From: Branchipolynoe longqiensis
Taxonomy: Eukaryota; Annelida; Polychaeta; Phyllodocida; Polynoidae
Assembly: GCA_030323885.1 (NCBI GenBank)
Contig: CM059193.1
Span: 54,092,749-54,156,748 of the forward strand
Length of the DNA: 64,000 nt
Direction: 5' to 3'
Made by a program: the position numbers and the translations under genes. The notes beneath the pieces were generated by a model that saw only the letters and a list, made by a program, of their open reading frames with translations, was not told where the DNA came from and did no database searches. Of the stretch, positions 37,001 through 49,000 are shown piece after piece. Each line of letters opens with the position of its first letter. The first letter of the stretch is position 1.

Positions 37001-40000
37001 GTCATCAAAGGCCAGTTCCTCTCATACCATGTCTATGTGGTGTGTGAGGTTAAAATCCCTTGAGTCACTAAAGGTGTAGGCTCTGGCTTTCCATCGACCG
37101 ACTGTCTAATGCTGAAAGCAAGTCTATTCAGACTTATCCATGACATGCAGTATTAAACTTCAAGAAAATGTTAGGAAGACTGCGCTCACCTCTGTCTCTG
37201 TGTCATTGAGCTTGCCCTTGATGTAGAAGTGCAGGCGTGTGGCGTTCATGTTGTCGAACAAGATAATGGTGAGTGTCTTGTACTTCTGCGCAAGCGTGCT
37301 GGTGCGCAGGATGGCGTTCTCGTCGTAGGCGCCTTCCTCCAGGGTCATCCCCTCTCCGAACACCTCGGTGATGTTCACGTACAGCACCGTCTCGCCTGGA
37401 GTCAGATTTGTGTGTGTGTTTGGTTGGTTGTTGTTGTTTTATGTCCCAGCAATATCTAAGGTCATATGAGGACAGGTACCGACTTGTTGGTTGTCGGGAG
37501 TTTTTATGTCCTGATAACATATAAGGTCATATCAGGACGTGTACCGACAAGTTGTAACAGTGCACACTCATCGTGAATTTATAGTGCTGCCCCACTGGGA
37601 GAACAGACTGCCAGCACCATGACCTGATATCCCACTCAGTTACATTATCCAGACTCTGAGCCAACCAGTATTTGCCCTATCCTAATAATGCTGAGTGCTT
37701 GGCAAGAGAGCGACAAGTATAAATTTTTAAGTCATTGGTTTGACTCAACCGTGGTTGGAACCCTTGGGTTCGAATCCCACAATGTACCAAAACGGGAGAC
37801 GGACAATCAACTCATTCGGCCATCCCGTGTGGTGTACCGACTTGTGACAGTGCACACTCATGGCGATTTTATTGTGCTGCACCCACTGGGAGACCAGTCG
37901 AGGAGGCATTATATTGTATGATCCAGGGTTGGCAGTTTCAGCCGCTTGTCGGTTTCTGCCATGGCTAAAATAAGTTTCTGCCGGCAGGGCAGAAATATGT
38001 TTCAGCCATCATTTTGGCAGAAATAGTCCTGTAGACCATGTATTACAGTAAAAATTGGCAGTTACTATATATCCTCGAATAACCAGCCCTCCTTTGAATA
38101 GCCATATCCCTTGATTAGCCAGCCCCCCCACCCCCCACCCCCCCCCTAATAAGAGCCTTGAAAAAAATAGATTAGTGATTGACTGATTATACTGTGTTCC
38201 TTCATTTCTTTGCCAAACAGTTGCCATGCTTATGGGGCTGTCACATTACGATGCTTCTCGCCAATGTGCGTCGACGTATGTGATTTTTTGCCGGAACGTC
38301 AGGAAACGTCAGGAAGCGTTACGCACGCGTTGGTATTTGTTGATGGTTGGCGACGGCTGACGAGGGTCGGCGGCACGCGTCATTGGATCGGCGAAGTTTT
38401 GTGCTTGCACCAAGCTTTCGACGACCGACAAGGCGTGGGTGCCAACATTATGGCGACGTCAGATGCACGTCAATATCGCTGGAATAAGGTTAGGCACACG
38501 CCGCGCGCACATGAGGGTCATTGCGCCAAACTGTTGCTTTGTTGTTTTACATCCTAGCTACATCTAAGGTCATATCAGAAACCCAACCCTGGTATGATTG
38601 GTACATAGTAATTCCCTTCCCCGCCTTTATACTTGCATAATACATTATACATCAGACACATATAATATAAGTATAACTGTGTGGCAGCACCTCTGAATAT
38701 GTTCAAAGGTACTTTCCAGTGCACGAGTGACAGTATTCACGGCACTGGTAGGGGTTGGGGGTGGTGGTGCCACCTGCCCCAACAGTGAAAAGGGGTCACC
38801 CATAAAGTAGTACACATAATAAGGGTGACCAATATAGGGAACCTTCCCTTATGCACATTTATACTCACATAATTCTTATACATCACATATAGTAGGTTGG
38901 ATCAAATTTGAATAAGTGTTTTGGTTTAGAAAATGTGTCACTTTCATCGGACTAGACAGCTTTAAGTTACTTGGTTTAAAAAAAAAATTATTTGAAATAT
39001 AAACATGCCAAATTTATTTTGGCATACACATCAAAATGCTAGATAACATAGGCTGCAGCAGTGACATATTCTATATTATTTATATTCTTACGGACAGAAC
39101 ACAAAAGTCAACAACACACGGATATATAGTTGGATGAGAATATCTCTGGCTGAACCTCGAAAGGCCCCTCCGTTTAATAACAAGTAGTAGTAGTATAAAG
39201 TCAAATTTCCGACAGAATGGAGGCCGAATAGAGACTGCACCGCCCGAAGTCGGCTCTCTCGGAAACGCTCCCACCTGATTGGATGATCGCTTGAGGCAGG
39301 GGGCCCCCTAGCCGGGAGAGTACAGGCGGTACAGCGCCCACCCACCCGACGGTGGAAGACAACTAAGGCCCTGCAGCCTAAATAATATGAGCATAACGTG
39401 TTATACAATACATTATTTATATTCTTACGGACAAAAAACAAAAGACAACAACACACGGATATATAGTTGGATGAGAATATCTCTGGCTGAACCTCAAAAG
39501 GCCCAACCACACCCAAAAATTAGGGATTATCTCACCCGTTCGACAACATAGCGGCTACCCTGATATCTGATGCGAGCCTTTGCTCCATCGGCGCCTGTAG
39601 GTATTCGAACACAGCGTCCGATTTCCAGTCCCCCCTCTCCTTGATTTCCAGTATGGACGCCCCACACCTCCTTAGTAAGGTAGCCCCTCCTCTGCACATG
39701 CTATGGGTAGTGAAGTTGCCCGGCTGGATGCCAGCCCTGGTACATAGCGATGCCAGATAGAAGCTATAAGGCATAGGGATGGAGCCCCCCAATCGCGGAA
39801 TCCTGAACGCCCGGCTGTCGGGCGGTGAGGCTATTTCGAGAAAATGCCTGCGCACCCAGTGTACTGCACACAGCACTGGATTCAACACATAGGACACCGG
39901 TATTAGGTGCGTTCTTTCCCCCTGTGGAAGGTGAAGTCTGATCTGAGTAGGGACGAGTCCGAGTCTGATACGTGACACTTCCTTAGAAGGGCCCGGAATG

Positions 40001-43000
40001 ACAGCAGGATGGCAGCACGTAGCGCCACATGACCCGGAGTCAGAAACATTACTGCGAACAATTTTATCAACTGATGCGGCAAAAGAGGAGGCGCTTGCCT
40101 AGGCATGTCCCCCAAAGACCTTCTAATCCCTGACATGCATTTCCTTATACGGTGATTTTTGTAGTCTATCGGCGGGCAGCCCAGATCTTTTAGGTGATTG
40201 TTCAGAGCACTCAGATACTGTTTTATCGAGCTATAGCACATACGGCGTGCTAGATATGACATGTACATGCAGATTTGATCAGATCGACAAGGGTATGGTG
40301 AAACCCTATCTGAAAACACCTCACAGAATTCCAGGTATGCTCTGACTTGGACAGAGCGCTTTTGTTTAGTTGTCTCTGCATAGTGTGCGTCCTCGAAGGT
40401 GCCACACTCCCTCTGCAGCCTTGACCAGTCTGAATCAACAATAGAATAAATCATGGCAGCACATTGCCCGAGCTACATCCACGACCCTTACCCGAGCTAT
40501 ACTCTTGAAATTGTCCAACCTACTGAGGCTGTCGCATATTACGTTATCCCTGGTGTTAATGTAGACTGACTGTACATCAAAGTTATTCATGATCGAGCTC
40601 CAGAATATTAGACGTACCCATGACATTGTTGTTTTGTTTCTGCTTCTTCCTGAGTTTAAAGCTGCTCTAACTTGAATATTTTCGGTGACAAATATGACAG
40701 TCCTATTCTCCCATAGATGGGCCCAACGGCGGACTGCCGCTAAGATAGGCCATAATCCCAGGACGTTAATGTTGTCCGTTTTACAGCCGGCGTCTTTAGC
40801 CCCTTCGAAATGATGGCCTAGCCATACTTGCAGGGTTTTTGACTCCCCAAGACTGAATGCTCCTGCGAGCCAGTCACTATCATTTGTAGCCACGAACCCG
40901 AATAACGAGGCGTCACTGTAGACTGAGATGTAGGGGAGGGCCGATTGAATTATCTTAGCTTTCCCGTTAAAGGTGGCGGCGAATTCCAGCCACCATTGCA
41001 AGTCTAGGCGGTATTCTTCATTGAGTCTCACCTTGTGATCTCTATTATGCACTGAGGCGACAAGATCATACACCCTGCACGAGAACGTGCGGCCCCCATG
41101 GACTACTTTACAACAGTGCACCAGTACGCCAGCGAAGCTCTCTAGCTCACGCTTTGTGGCTTTCCTGCGATGCAGGAACAGCCTGATTTGATCATTTAAT
41201 TTCAGTAATTTATCCTCGGGGAGTCTTAGTTCCATGTTGATAGAGTCTACTTCAATCCCCAGGAACCTGGCTACCGGGTTTGGGTATGTTAGTTTTTTTA
41301 AACTTACATAGAAGCCTAAACGGCGCAGGATCGCCACTAACCTGAGCTGTCCCTCCCTGCAGGCTTCCTCCGTCTGAGCGACGACACAGAAGTCGTCCAG
41401 GTAATTAATGCATTCTGAATGCCCCTCGCGGACCATGCATCTAACTACAAAGTCACTCATTTTTGAAAATACATAAGGGCTGCTGCTCAGGCCCATGCAT
41501 AAGCGGTTATCCCTGAGAAAGATGGTACCCTCCCCAAAGTCCCACGCTAGGCCCTGACGCTCTCTGCAGCCCGGATGTATATTGATCGCACGATATGCAT
41601 TACTAATATCCACAGTGGCACAATAATCCCCCTCCTGCAGTATTTCTGTGACCGATTCCACAGAGTTATAGCTGAAGTTAACCCGACAACCTTGAGTGTT
41701 GTCATTGACAAAATTGCCAGTTGGGCTCGAACAATCTACAATTGCCCGAAAGTCATCGTGACTTTTCGGGACACTACCTAAAGCATGAATACAGGTACAT
41801 GGATCATCAACAATTGTCAAGCAATCTGTATCAATTTCTAACTGAAACCGGCCTGACATGGCGACGCCGACCGCACCTTTTGTTATGGAGCCATAGTTAT
41901 CGTTGTGATAGCTGTTATCACAGTCACTGTCAATGACCTTGAAACCGAAGCAAGCCCCGCGTAGGATATAGTTCCAGTCTGGATCCACATCCCCTCGGCA
42001 AAAACATTCAACATATACCCGACACGCCCTCGATTAGGTAAACACAGTTACAACAACCGTTTATGCAATCTTCGAAAATGTCTATGACGCGTTCGCACCG
42101 AGTGTGCGCACCATCTCGGTCTATAACCAATAATATACAGATAGCAGCATTTACCTCTTTGCTATTTGGTTCGCGTCCAATGACCGAAATCGCTGTCCAA
42201 ACGCCGTCCCGCATGGCCGCCGCCCGCACCCGGCACAAGTCAGTATTTTTTGTTTGGACAGGCATCCACGATGTGGCTTTTACTTTTGCAAGACAAACAG
42301 TGATGGTCCCATTCACATTTTTCACGTGTACAACCTTCTTTGTTGTAATTGTGACCAAAACACACCCCTTTCATCTTACTCGCACCACTCCTAGCCGTCT
42401 CCGTACTCGGTCTAGCCGCGCTTCCCCACCTTTTGCCTCCCGCTTTGTAGGACCTTGAAATGTCCATATTAAAGTGCAATAATGAGAGCCCATTGTCCCC
42501 CATTTTGAACGCATTCACTCCCTTCTCCTTTGCATTATCCCTCACCGCTTCATCATAGCCCCGATAGGCCTCGTCAGTGGTGGAGTGCATTGTCATATAT
42601 GCCAAATGTCCCATGTACCCTTTTAGGTCATCCACATCCATGTTCATCTTAGTTGCCCTCTTGATGCCCCACACAAGACCAGCATAGAGTAACTCATTAA
42701 AATTAAGGCGCCTCACGCTCTTCTTTCCCTTTGTGTAACGATCAAGGGCGAACTTACTTTTCCTTTTCCCTCTGCATCTACGACGCTCCCGACTGCTATC
42801 CCCGCTGTCCTCCGAGTCCGATGAGTCTGATGACGACGGTGACGAGGGTGATGAATCCCCCAAGCTCTCACTGGTGTCCTTGTCCCTGGCGTCCTTCCTC
42901 TTTGACGATTTCTTTTTCGGCTTGGATTTAGCTTTTTTCCGTTTCGATGATTTCGCCGCCACCCACGCTACCCGGTCCTCCGCCGCGATTTCTTTATCCA

Positions 43001-46000
43001 GCACCGCCTTCAGTTCTGCTTTCCGTCACGCAAGCACTCGTGACTCCAGCATCCCACGCAGCTCCATCTCTTCCACGTCTGGTTCTACCTTGACTCGGGC
43101 GGCTACCGTAGCCTGATGCTTTCCATCGCCCCCGTCCGACAGTGCCATCTTTAGCATATTGTCGGTTATACATTCCTCGCCACTTTCCGCCGTCCTCCGT
43201 CTGCTCCAGCTTGACCATCCTACGGCCCACTTTTGCTTTCGCCCCTTTACACTTGCTTCCTCGTGGTGGTTTGTGTTCATCACCACACGCTTGGCAGATA
43301 TCCAGTACCATGACTAGTGTCCCGCAGATACCTGCGTTGCCCGTGCGTTGAATCGTGGTAGTGTAGCGTAGAAAGCACGACTGCCTTCAAGTCAAATTTC
43401 CGACCGAATGAAGGCCGAATAGAGACTGCACCGCCCGAGGTCGGCTCTCCCGGAAGCGCTCCCATCTGATTGGATGATCGCCTGAGGCAGGGGGCCCCTT
43501 AGCCGGGAGAGTACAGGCAGTACAGCGCCCACCCGCCCGACGGTGGAAGACAACTAAGGCCCTGCAGCCTAAATAATGTTATGTATAAACTCTTATGCGT
43601 ATATTATTCATGCAATGTAATTATCCTATTATCCTTCTCTACTTGTCTTCTCCCCAACTCCTGGACAACTTGTATAAGTTTAGTGTGTTGGGTAGGTGGA
43701 GCTGGTGGTTGGTGTGCGGCCTGGAGGGCAGGTTAGCTGCTCCAAGCAGCCCTACTCCCCGCCTTCCCTCCAGGTGGCCTCCTGCTCGCCCTCCTTCTGC
43801 CCACTCCACCTCCTATTTTTGCTCACTGTAGACGTGTCAGCTGCTCCGTTCCGCTATCTGACACACTGGTACACGTGGCTTCTACACGTGACCATGAGTA
43901 AGGAATTATGCTCGGCCTGCGGTGAGGAACATGAGGCACCAAGGGGGGCCAAATGTAAGAGGGCCAAACTTCCTACAGGAAAGAAAATTGTGAAGAGCGA
44001 AATGGAGGAGGAGGATCGCACGGAGATGTCGGAGCAGACAGGAGCGAGCGGCGTGGGTGGGATGCGGGCTCGCAGGGAAAAGAAGGCTACTAAATACGAC
44101 CGGGAAGTGGCAGTCGTCGAGGACGAGGAGGAGCGAACGTTGAGGGAACGACTCGAGCAAAAGGCATGCGAGCGGCGTAAGATGGCGCTGAGAGCGGCGT
44201 TGGAGGAGACCGATGAGGAGGACACGGTCGTGAAACCACGTGGCCGGGACAAAGCACGTAAATCACTGAAGCTCCGGGCTATGGCGGCACTACCTGCTGG
44301 GCACGGTGACCCGAGCTCCAGCTCTTCCTCCTCAAGTTCTTCATCAAGTTCAAGTAGCAGCAGGAGCAGATCGAGGAGCCGGTCACGCCGCCACAGGAAG
44401 CGCCGCAGTAAGTTTGCCATTGACCGTTATGTAAAAGGGGAAAAGAGTATCAAGTAGGTCAGTTTTATAGAACTTATGTACGCGGCGCTCCTGTGGGGCA
44501 TGAAAAAGGCGGAGAAAGTCAGGATGGAGATGCACCACGTCCGTGGCTACATGGGACATTTAGCTTATCTTTGTATGCATGCCACCACGGCAAACTATAC
44601 GGACGATGCGTACAGGGGCTATGATAAAGCAGTACGCGAGAAGGTTAAGGAAAAAGGCCTCAAACATTTTAAGCTAGGTGATCAGGAGCTGTCACTCCTA
44701 CACTTTAATCTGGACAATGCTAAGGCGCTAAAAGATACTAAGAAGGTGGCAGCCGCACGCACGGGCACGGGGGCTAAGAGGAGCTCGGAGCGTAGTAGTA
44801 AGGTCAAAGGTGCGTGTTACGCCATTAACTACAACAAAGACGGATGCACAGCCAAGGACTGTAAGTGGGAACACGGCTGTCTCGCTTGCAAAAGCAAAGA
44901 TCATTCGATCGAATCGTGTGTGAATAAACGGTACTGACCAGCCTTTGTGGGGTCGGGGTGCATGCGTGTAGGCGGGAGTTATGCATGTGCGAGCAAGTAG
45001 AGGCAAACACGTGTGGGCTAGGGCCACATGGGCCTACCGGGGGGCCAGGCGGTGCTTCTGCCAGGCCGGGTGACATTAACGGCTTGCCCGGCGGGGAGCG
45101 GGTTGTGGTCTATGAGGGGGCGCCGCCCGCTGCCCACGGTTGCGTAAGTGATATTGTGTGTCCAAATCTTCAACAATGTAAGTGTAGTAGTGGGTCGGGA
45201 AGCGACTCAGTGTGTGGCTATAACGTCACACGACCTGCCAAAGACACTAATCAAATTGCCGTTAGGAACTGTTGTAATACACGCTCGGTTGTTGTTACCA
45301 AAAATGTTGACTCGCTTCGGTAGCGGTAGCGGTAGATGCTCCCCAAGTTGCTGTTGGTTGCATACTAGATGATGCCACCTATACCCCTAATTGCTTGATT
45401 GAATGTTCTGTGCAACCCCCTACCGATATTGGGGGTGGGGGTTTCGAAACTGTTATCCATAATGTCCCGTGCGATAAAAATGTTAGCACCGATGCGACCC
45501 AGGGCGAGCCGAGCTGCAGCAGGTCGAGCGGCCGCAGGCCACAGCCCAGGGAGGTTGCGTCAGCGACCACGTGGAGTGGGGTAGGGGCGCGTGTTCGCCT
45601 AGGTAACGCCGCGGGAAAGCCAGTGGCGGGCAGGGACCACGTGGGTGCCCCAGTCGCAGGCGCGCACCCGGGCTTGGGTAGCAATAATGCAGACTGGCTG
45701 CGTGTGGTTGGGCCGGCCGAGGCTCGGGAGGCTATGGAGGGCCTCTTCTGTACCTTGTGGGTGATAGATGTGCAAGATGAGGGTATTGTCGAACTGTTTA
45801 TTGATATATTTACATCTTGTTTACAGGGCAATTGTAACTGTATATTTGAGGTACAGGGTGTCCCAGCCCAGCTCCGCCCTTGCCGTATGTTCGCGGAATG
45901 TCTGTGATGGGGCGATGCAGACCCAGACTGGGAGTATTTGTTACGGGGTGCATGTTTTTGCTTCAGGGTGGTGGATGACGACTGTGACAGCAATTATTAT

Positions 46001-49000
46001 TGTGCCAATTACACCTCGATTACGAACACCGGAGTGTGTGATATTATGTCGGCCCGCATTACAGACGAAATAGAAAAAGGCTTGTTAACAGTGGTGGAGA
46101 AGCGGTGTGTGTGTACGCATGCCTTGGGTAGCGTGCCGAAAGGGCACAATGATTTTAGGGCCATAGTAGATTGCTCCAGCCCAGCGGACAGCTGCGTGAA
46201 CGAACACACATGGTCGTGTAGAACTAAGTTCAGCTACAACTCGGTAGATGACGTGACAGAATTATTGCAGGCGGGGGACGTCCTCGCGACGGTTGATATC
46301 AGCAATGCTTACCGTGCGGTGAACACACACCCAGACTCACGTAAGAAACAAGGGCTAACATGGGATTTTGGCGAAGGTATTGTTTTCTTAAGGGATAACA
46401 GGCTATGTATGGGCCTGAGCAGTAGCCCGTTCGTCTTCTCGAAGATAAGTGACCTGATAGTGCGCTGCCTATGCAGGGAAGGTTATGACCAGTGCGTAAA
46501 TTACATAGATGATTTCTGTGTGCTGGGACGGACAGTGGGTGACTGCTGTGCAGCCCAGGGGACTCTAATGTCGACACTAAGAAGGTTAGGTTTCTCAATC
46601 AGCTTTAAGAAGTTGACCCCAGCTGAACAGATCACAAAATTTCTGGGGATAGAAATAGACTCAGTCAAGCTGGAACTACGCCTCCCAAAGGAAAAACTCG
46701 AGAAACTGCAGGGGCAACTGGTGGGCTTCCTTGGTAGACGAAAAGCGACAAAGGGGGAGCTGGAGGTCCTGGGCGGAATATTGGCTCATTGTTGCAAGGT
46801 GGTACATGGCGGTCGGACCTTTTCTAGGCGAGTTTATGACTTAATAGCGTCAGTCAGGAAAAGCCATCATAAAGTGAGACTGAATGAAGATTTTCGTCGG
46901 GACATCGAATGGTGGCTTGAGTTTGCGGCCATCTTTAATGGGAAAGCGGGTATAATACCACCCAGTTCTAACTGTGTGTCGGTGTACAGTGATGCTTCGC
47001 TCACAGGTTTCGGCACGCTCTACGGCGATGACTGGCTGGCGGGAGTCTTCGATGGCAAACAGGTAGTAGGGTTGGAACTGGGCCATCACTTATGCGGGGC
47101 CAGGGACGAGGGCTGTCAAAGTGATAATATAAATGTGTTAGAAATGTGGCCGGTCCTTGTGGGGGTGAGACGATGGGCGGAAGGTTGGAAGGGGTCTAAC
47201 GTTATGTTTGTCTCAGATAACACCCAGGTGGTCGCGGCCTTACGCACGGGTAGGAGTAAAAATAAAACAACCATGAAATGGCTTAGGCTGATTTTCTGGG
47301 AATCGGTGAGGTTGAATTTTATTGTGATGTCAGTTTATATTAACACAAAAGATAACATCATCTGTGATGGCCTCAGCCGGCTGTCTGCCTTCAAAAATAT
47401 AGCGAGGATCAGGGATGCAGACGTAGCCAAAAGAATGTGTTGCCACCACTTGTTTGATTGTTGAATTGGTTCTTGCAGACTGGGAGGCCCTCGGTAGGGA
47501 ACGGCGGGTTTTTGAGAGGGCTCATTATGCAGCATCCACACAGAAAACAAGGTCGGTCCAGGTTCGTGCTTAGTTGGAGTTCTGTGAAATGTTCGAGGAC
47601 AGGCTAGAACCCTACCCTTGTGGTGATGACCAAGTTTGCCTGTATATGACTTTCTTGGCTAGGCGTCTCTGTGCATCTTCAGTCAGAAACTACCTGAGCG
47701 CCTTATCAAATCACCTAAAGGACTTAGAGTGTCCGCCCATTGACTATCGCAGCCACAAGGTGAAGAAGTGTCTAACAGGTATTAGGCGCTTGAAAGGCGA
47801 CGGTGTGAGGCAGGCCGCCCCTATGTTGCCCCCGGGGCTGCTAAAAGTTTTTGACTTGCAACGACCTTCCCTGGGGCACACCGCAGTGCGGGTCGCGATG
47901 TTACTGTCATTCAGAGCCTTGTTAAGGAAAGGCCACGTGACGGATTCAGATTGTGCATTTGCTAGGAAGGATATAACCTTCCACCCATGGGGTCTCATGT
48001 TGCACGTGAGGAGATCTAAAACCATTCAATACAATGAAAAGGTACACCGTATCCCTGTGGCTAATGTGGGGAATAGGGCATTGTGTGCGGTGTACTGGGT
48101 AAGGAAGCACTTTGCAGATTGCCCGGCCCCCCCTGGAGCCTTGGCTTTCAGGATGCCTAGAAGAGGGCATTCCATCCCCTTGACTTATAACTACTATCTG
48201 AGCGTGTTAAAGATGATCTGTGCAGGTGCAGGTCTGGATCCGGATAATTTCTCTACACACAGTCTCAGGAGGGGGGGTGCTACCTTCCTCCGCTTGTGTG
48301 GCGCACCCATTGAAGTGATAAAAGAGAGGGGTGACTGGAAGTCAGACGCTGTCTTCCTGTATCTCCAGGCCTCTTTGGCCGAGAGACTGACCACCGAAAT
48401 GCGGGTGGCTTTGATCCTGGATCAATTGTTGTGAACTCTTGCTTGGGGGTTTGGTCTCTTTAGGGGGCCAGCCAGAGTTATTGGCTCGATCCAACTTCCT
48501 GTCTTGTGTTCCTTATGTAATGTAATAATAATGTTATGTATAAACTCTTATGCGTATATTATTCATGCAATGTAATTATCCTATTATCCTTCTCTACTTG
48601 TCTTCTCCCCAACTCCTGGACAACTTGTATAAGTTTAGTGTGTTGGGTAGGTGGAGCTGGTGGTTGGTGTGCGGCCTGGAGGGCAGGTTAGCTGCTCCAA
48701 GGCCGCACACCTTCCAGGTGGCCTCCTGCTCGCCCTCCTTCTGCCCACTCCACCTCCTATTTTTGCTCAAATAAACTATGCGGTAGGTCTCTTTAGGGGG
48801 CCAGCCAGAGTTATTGGCTCGATCCAACTTCCTGTCTTGTGTTCCTTATGTAATGTAATAATAATGAGCATAACGTGTTATACAATACAAAATTTACTTA
48901 TATATTCTTTCTATGCAGAAATACATGTTTAATAAGGGCACATATATCTAAGTTGGATATGGGGGTTCATATGTAAATAAGTGGCTAGGTTTAAAAAAAT

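Larger units (their letters stand above)
43578..48865 (+). mobile_element. Ngaro-type YR retrotransposon N2, nested in N1
   Basis: A1 43578-43828, gag, pol, YR, B1 48453-48532, A2 48533-48770, B2 48786-48865. B1 and B2 are both 80 bp and virtually identical; A1 and A2 share about 170 bp at near identity. N2 lies inside the N1 A1 repeat at AATAAT/GAGCAT and generated no obvious target duplication, as known for this group. Three in-frame stops interrupt its genes. Confidence 0.92.
39075..48890 (-). mobile_element. Ngaro-type YR retrotransposon N1, split by N2
   Basis: Minus-strand order A1 - gag - RT/RNase H - YR - B1 - A2 - B2, the split direct repeats typical of Ngaro. B1 39412-39504 and B2 39075-39167 (93 bp each). 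A2 is 39199-39411. A1 is in two parts, 43390-43577 and 48866-48890, because element N2 inserted in it. The 24-bp GAGCATAACGTG... block found both inside N1 (39390-39411) and beyond N2 shows this directly. Confidence 0.88.

Noticed and set aside
45905..45907. UGA in N2 at a place where N1 has a Cys-containing stretch: selenocysteine?
   Set aside because: Cys/UGA alignment is suggestive, but N2 has two other stops of the TAG type and no SECIS-like element was noticed. Decay is the simpler reading.
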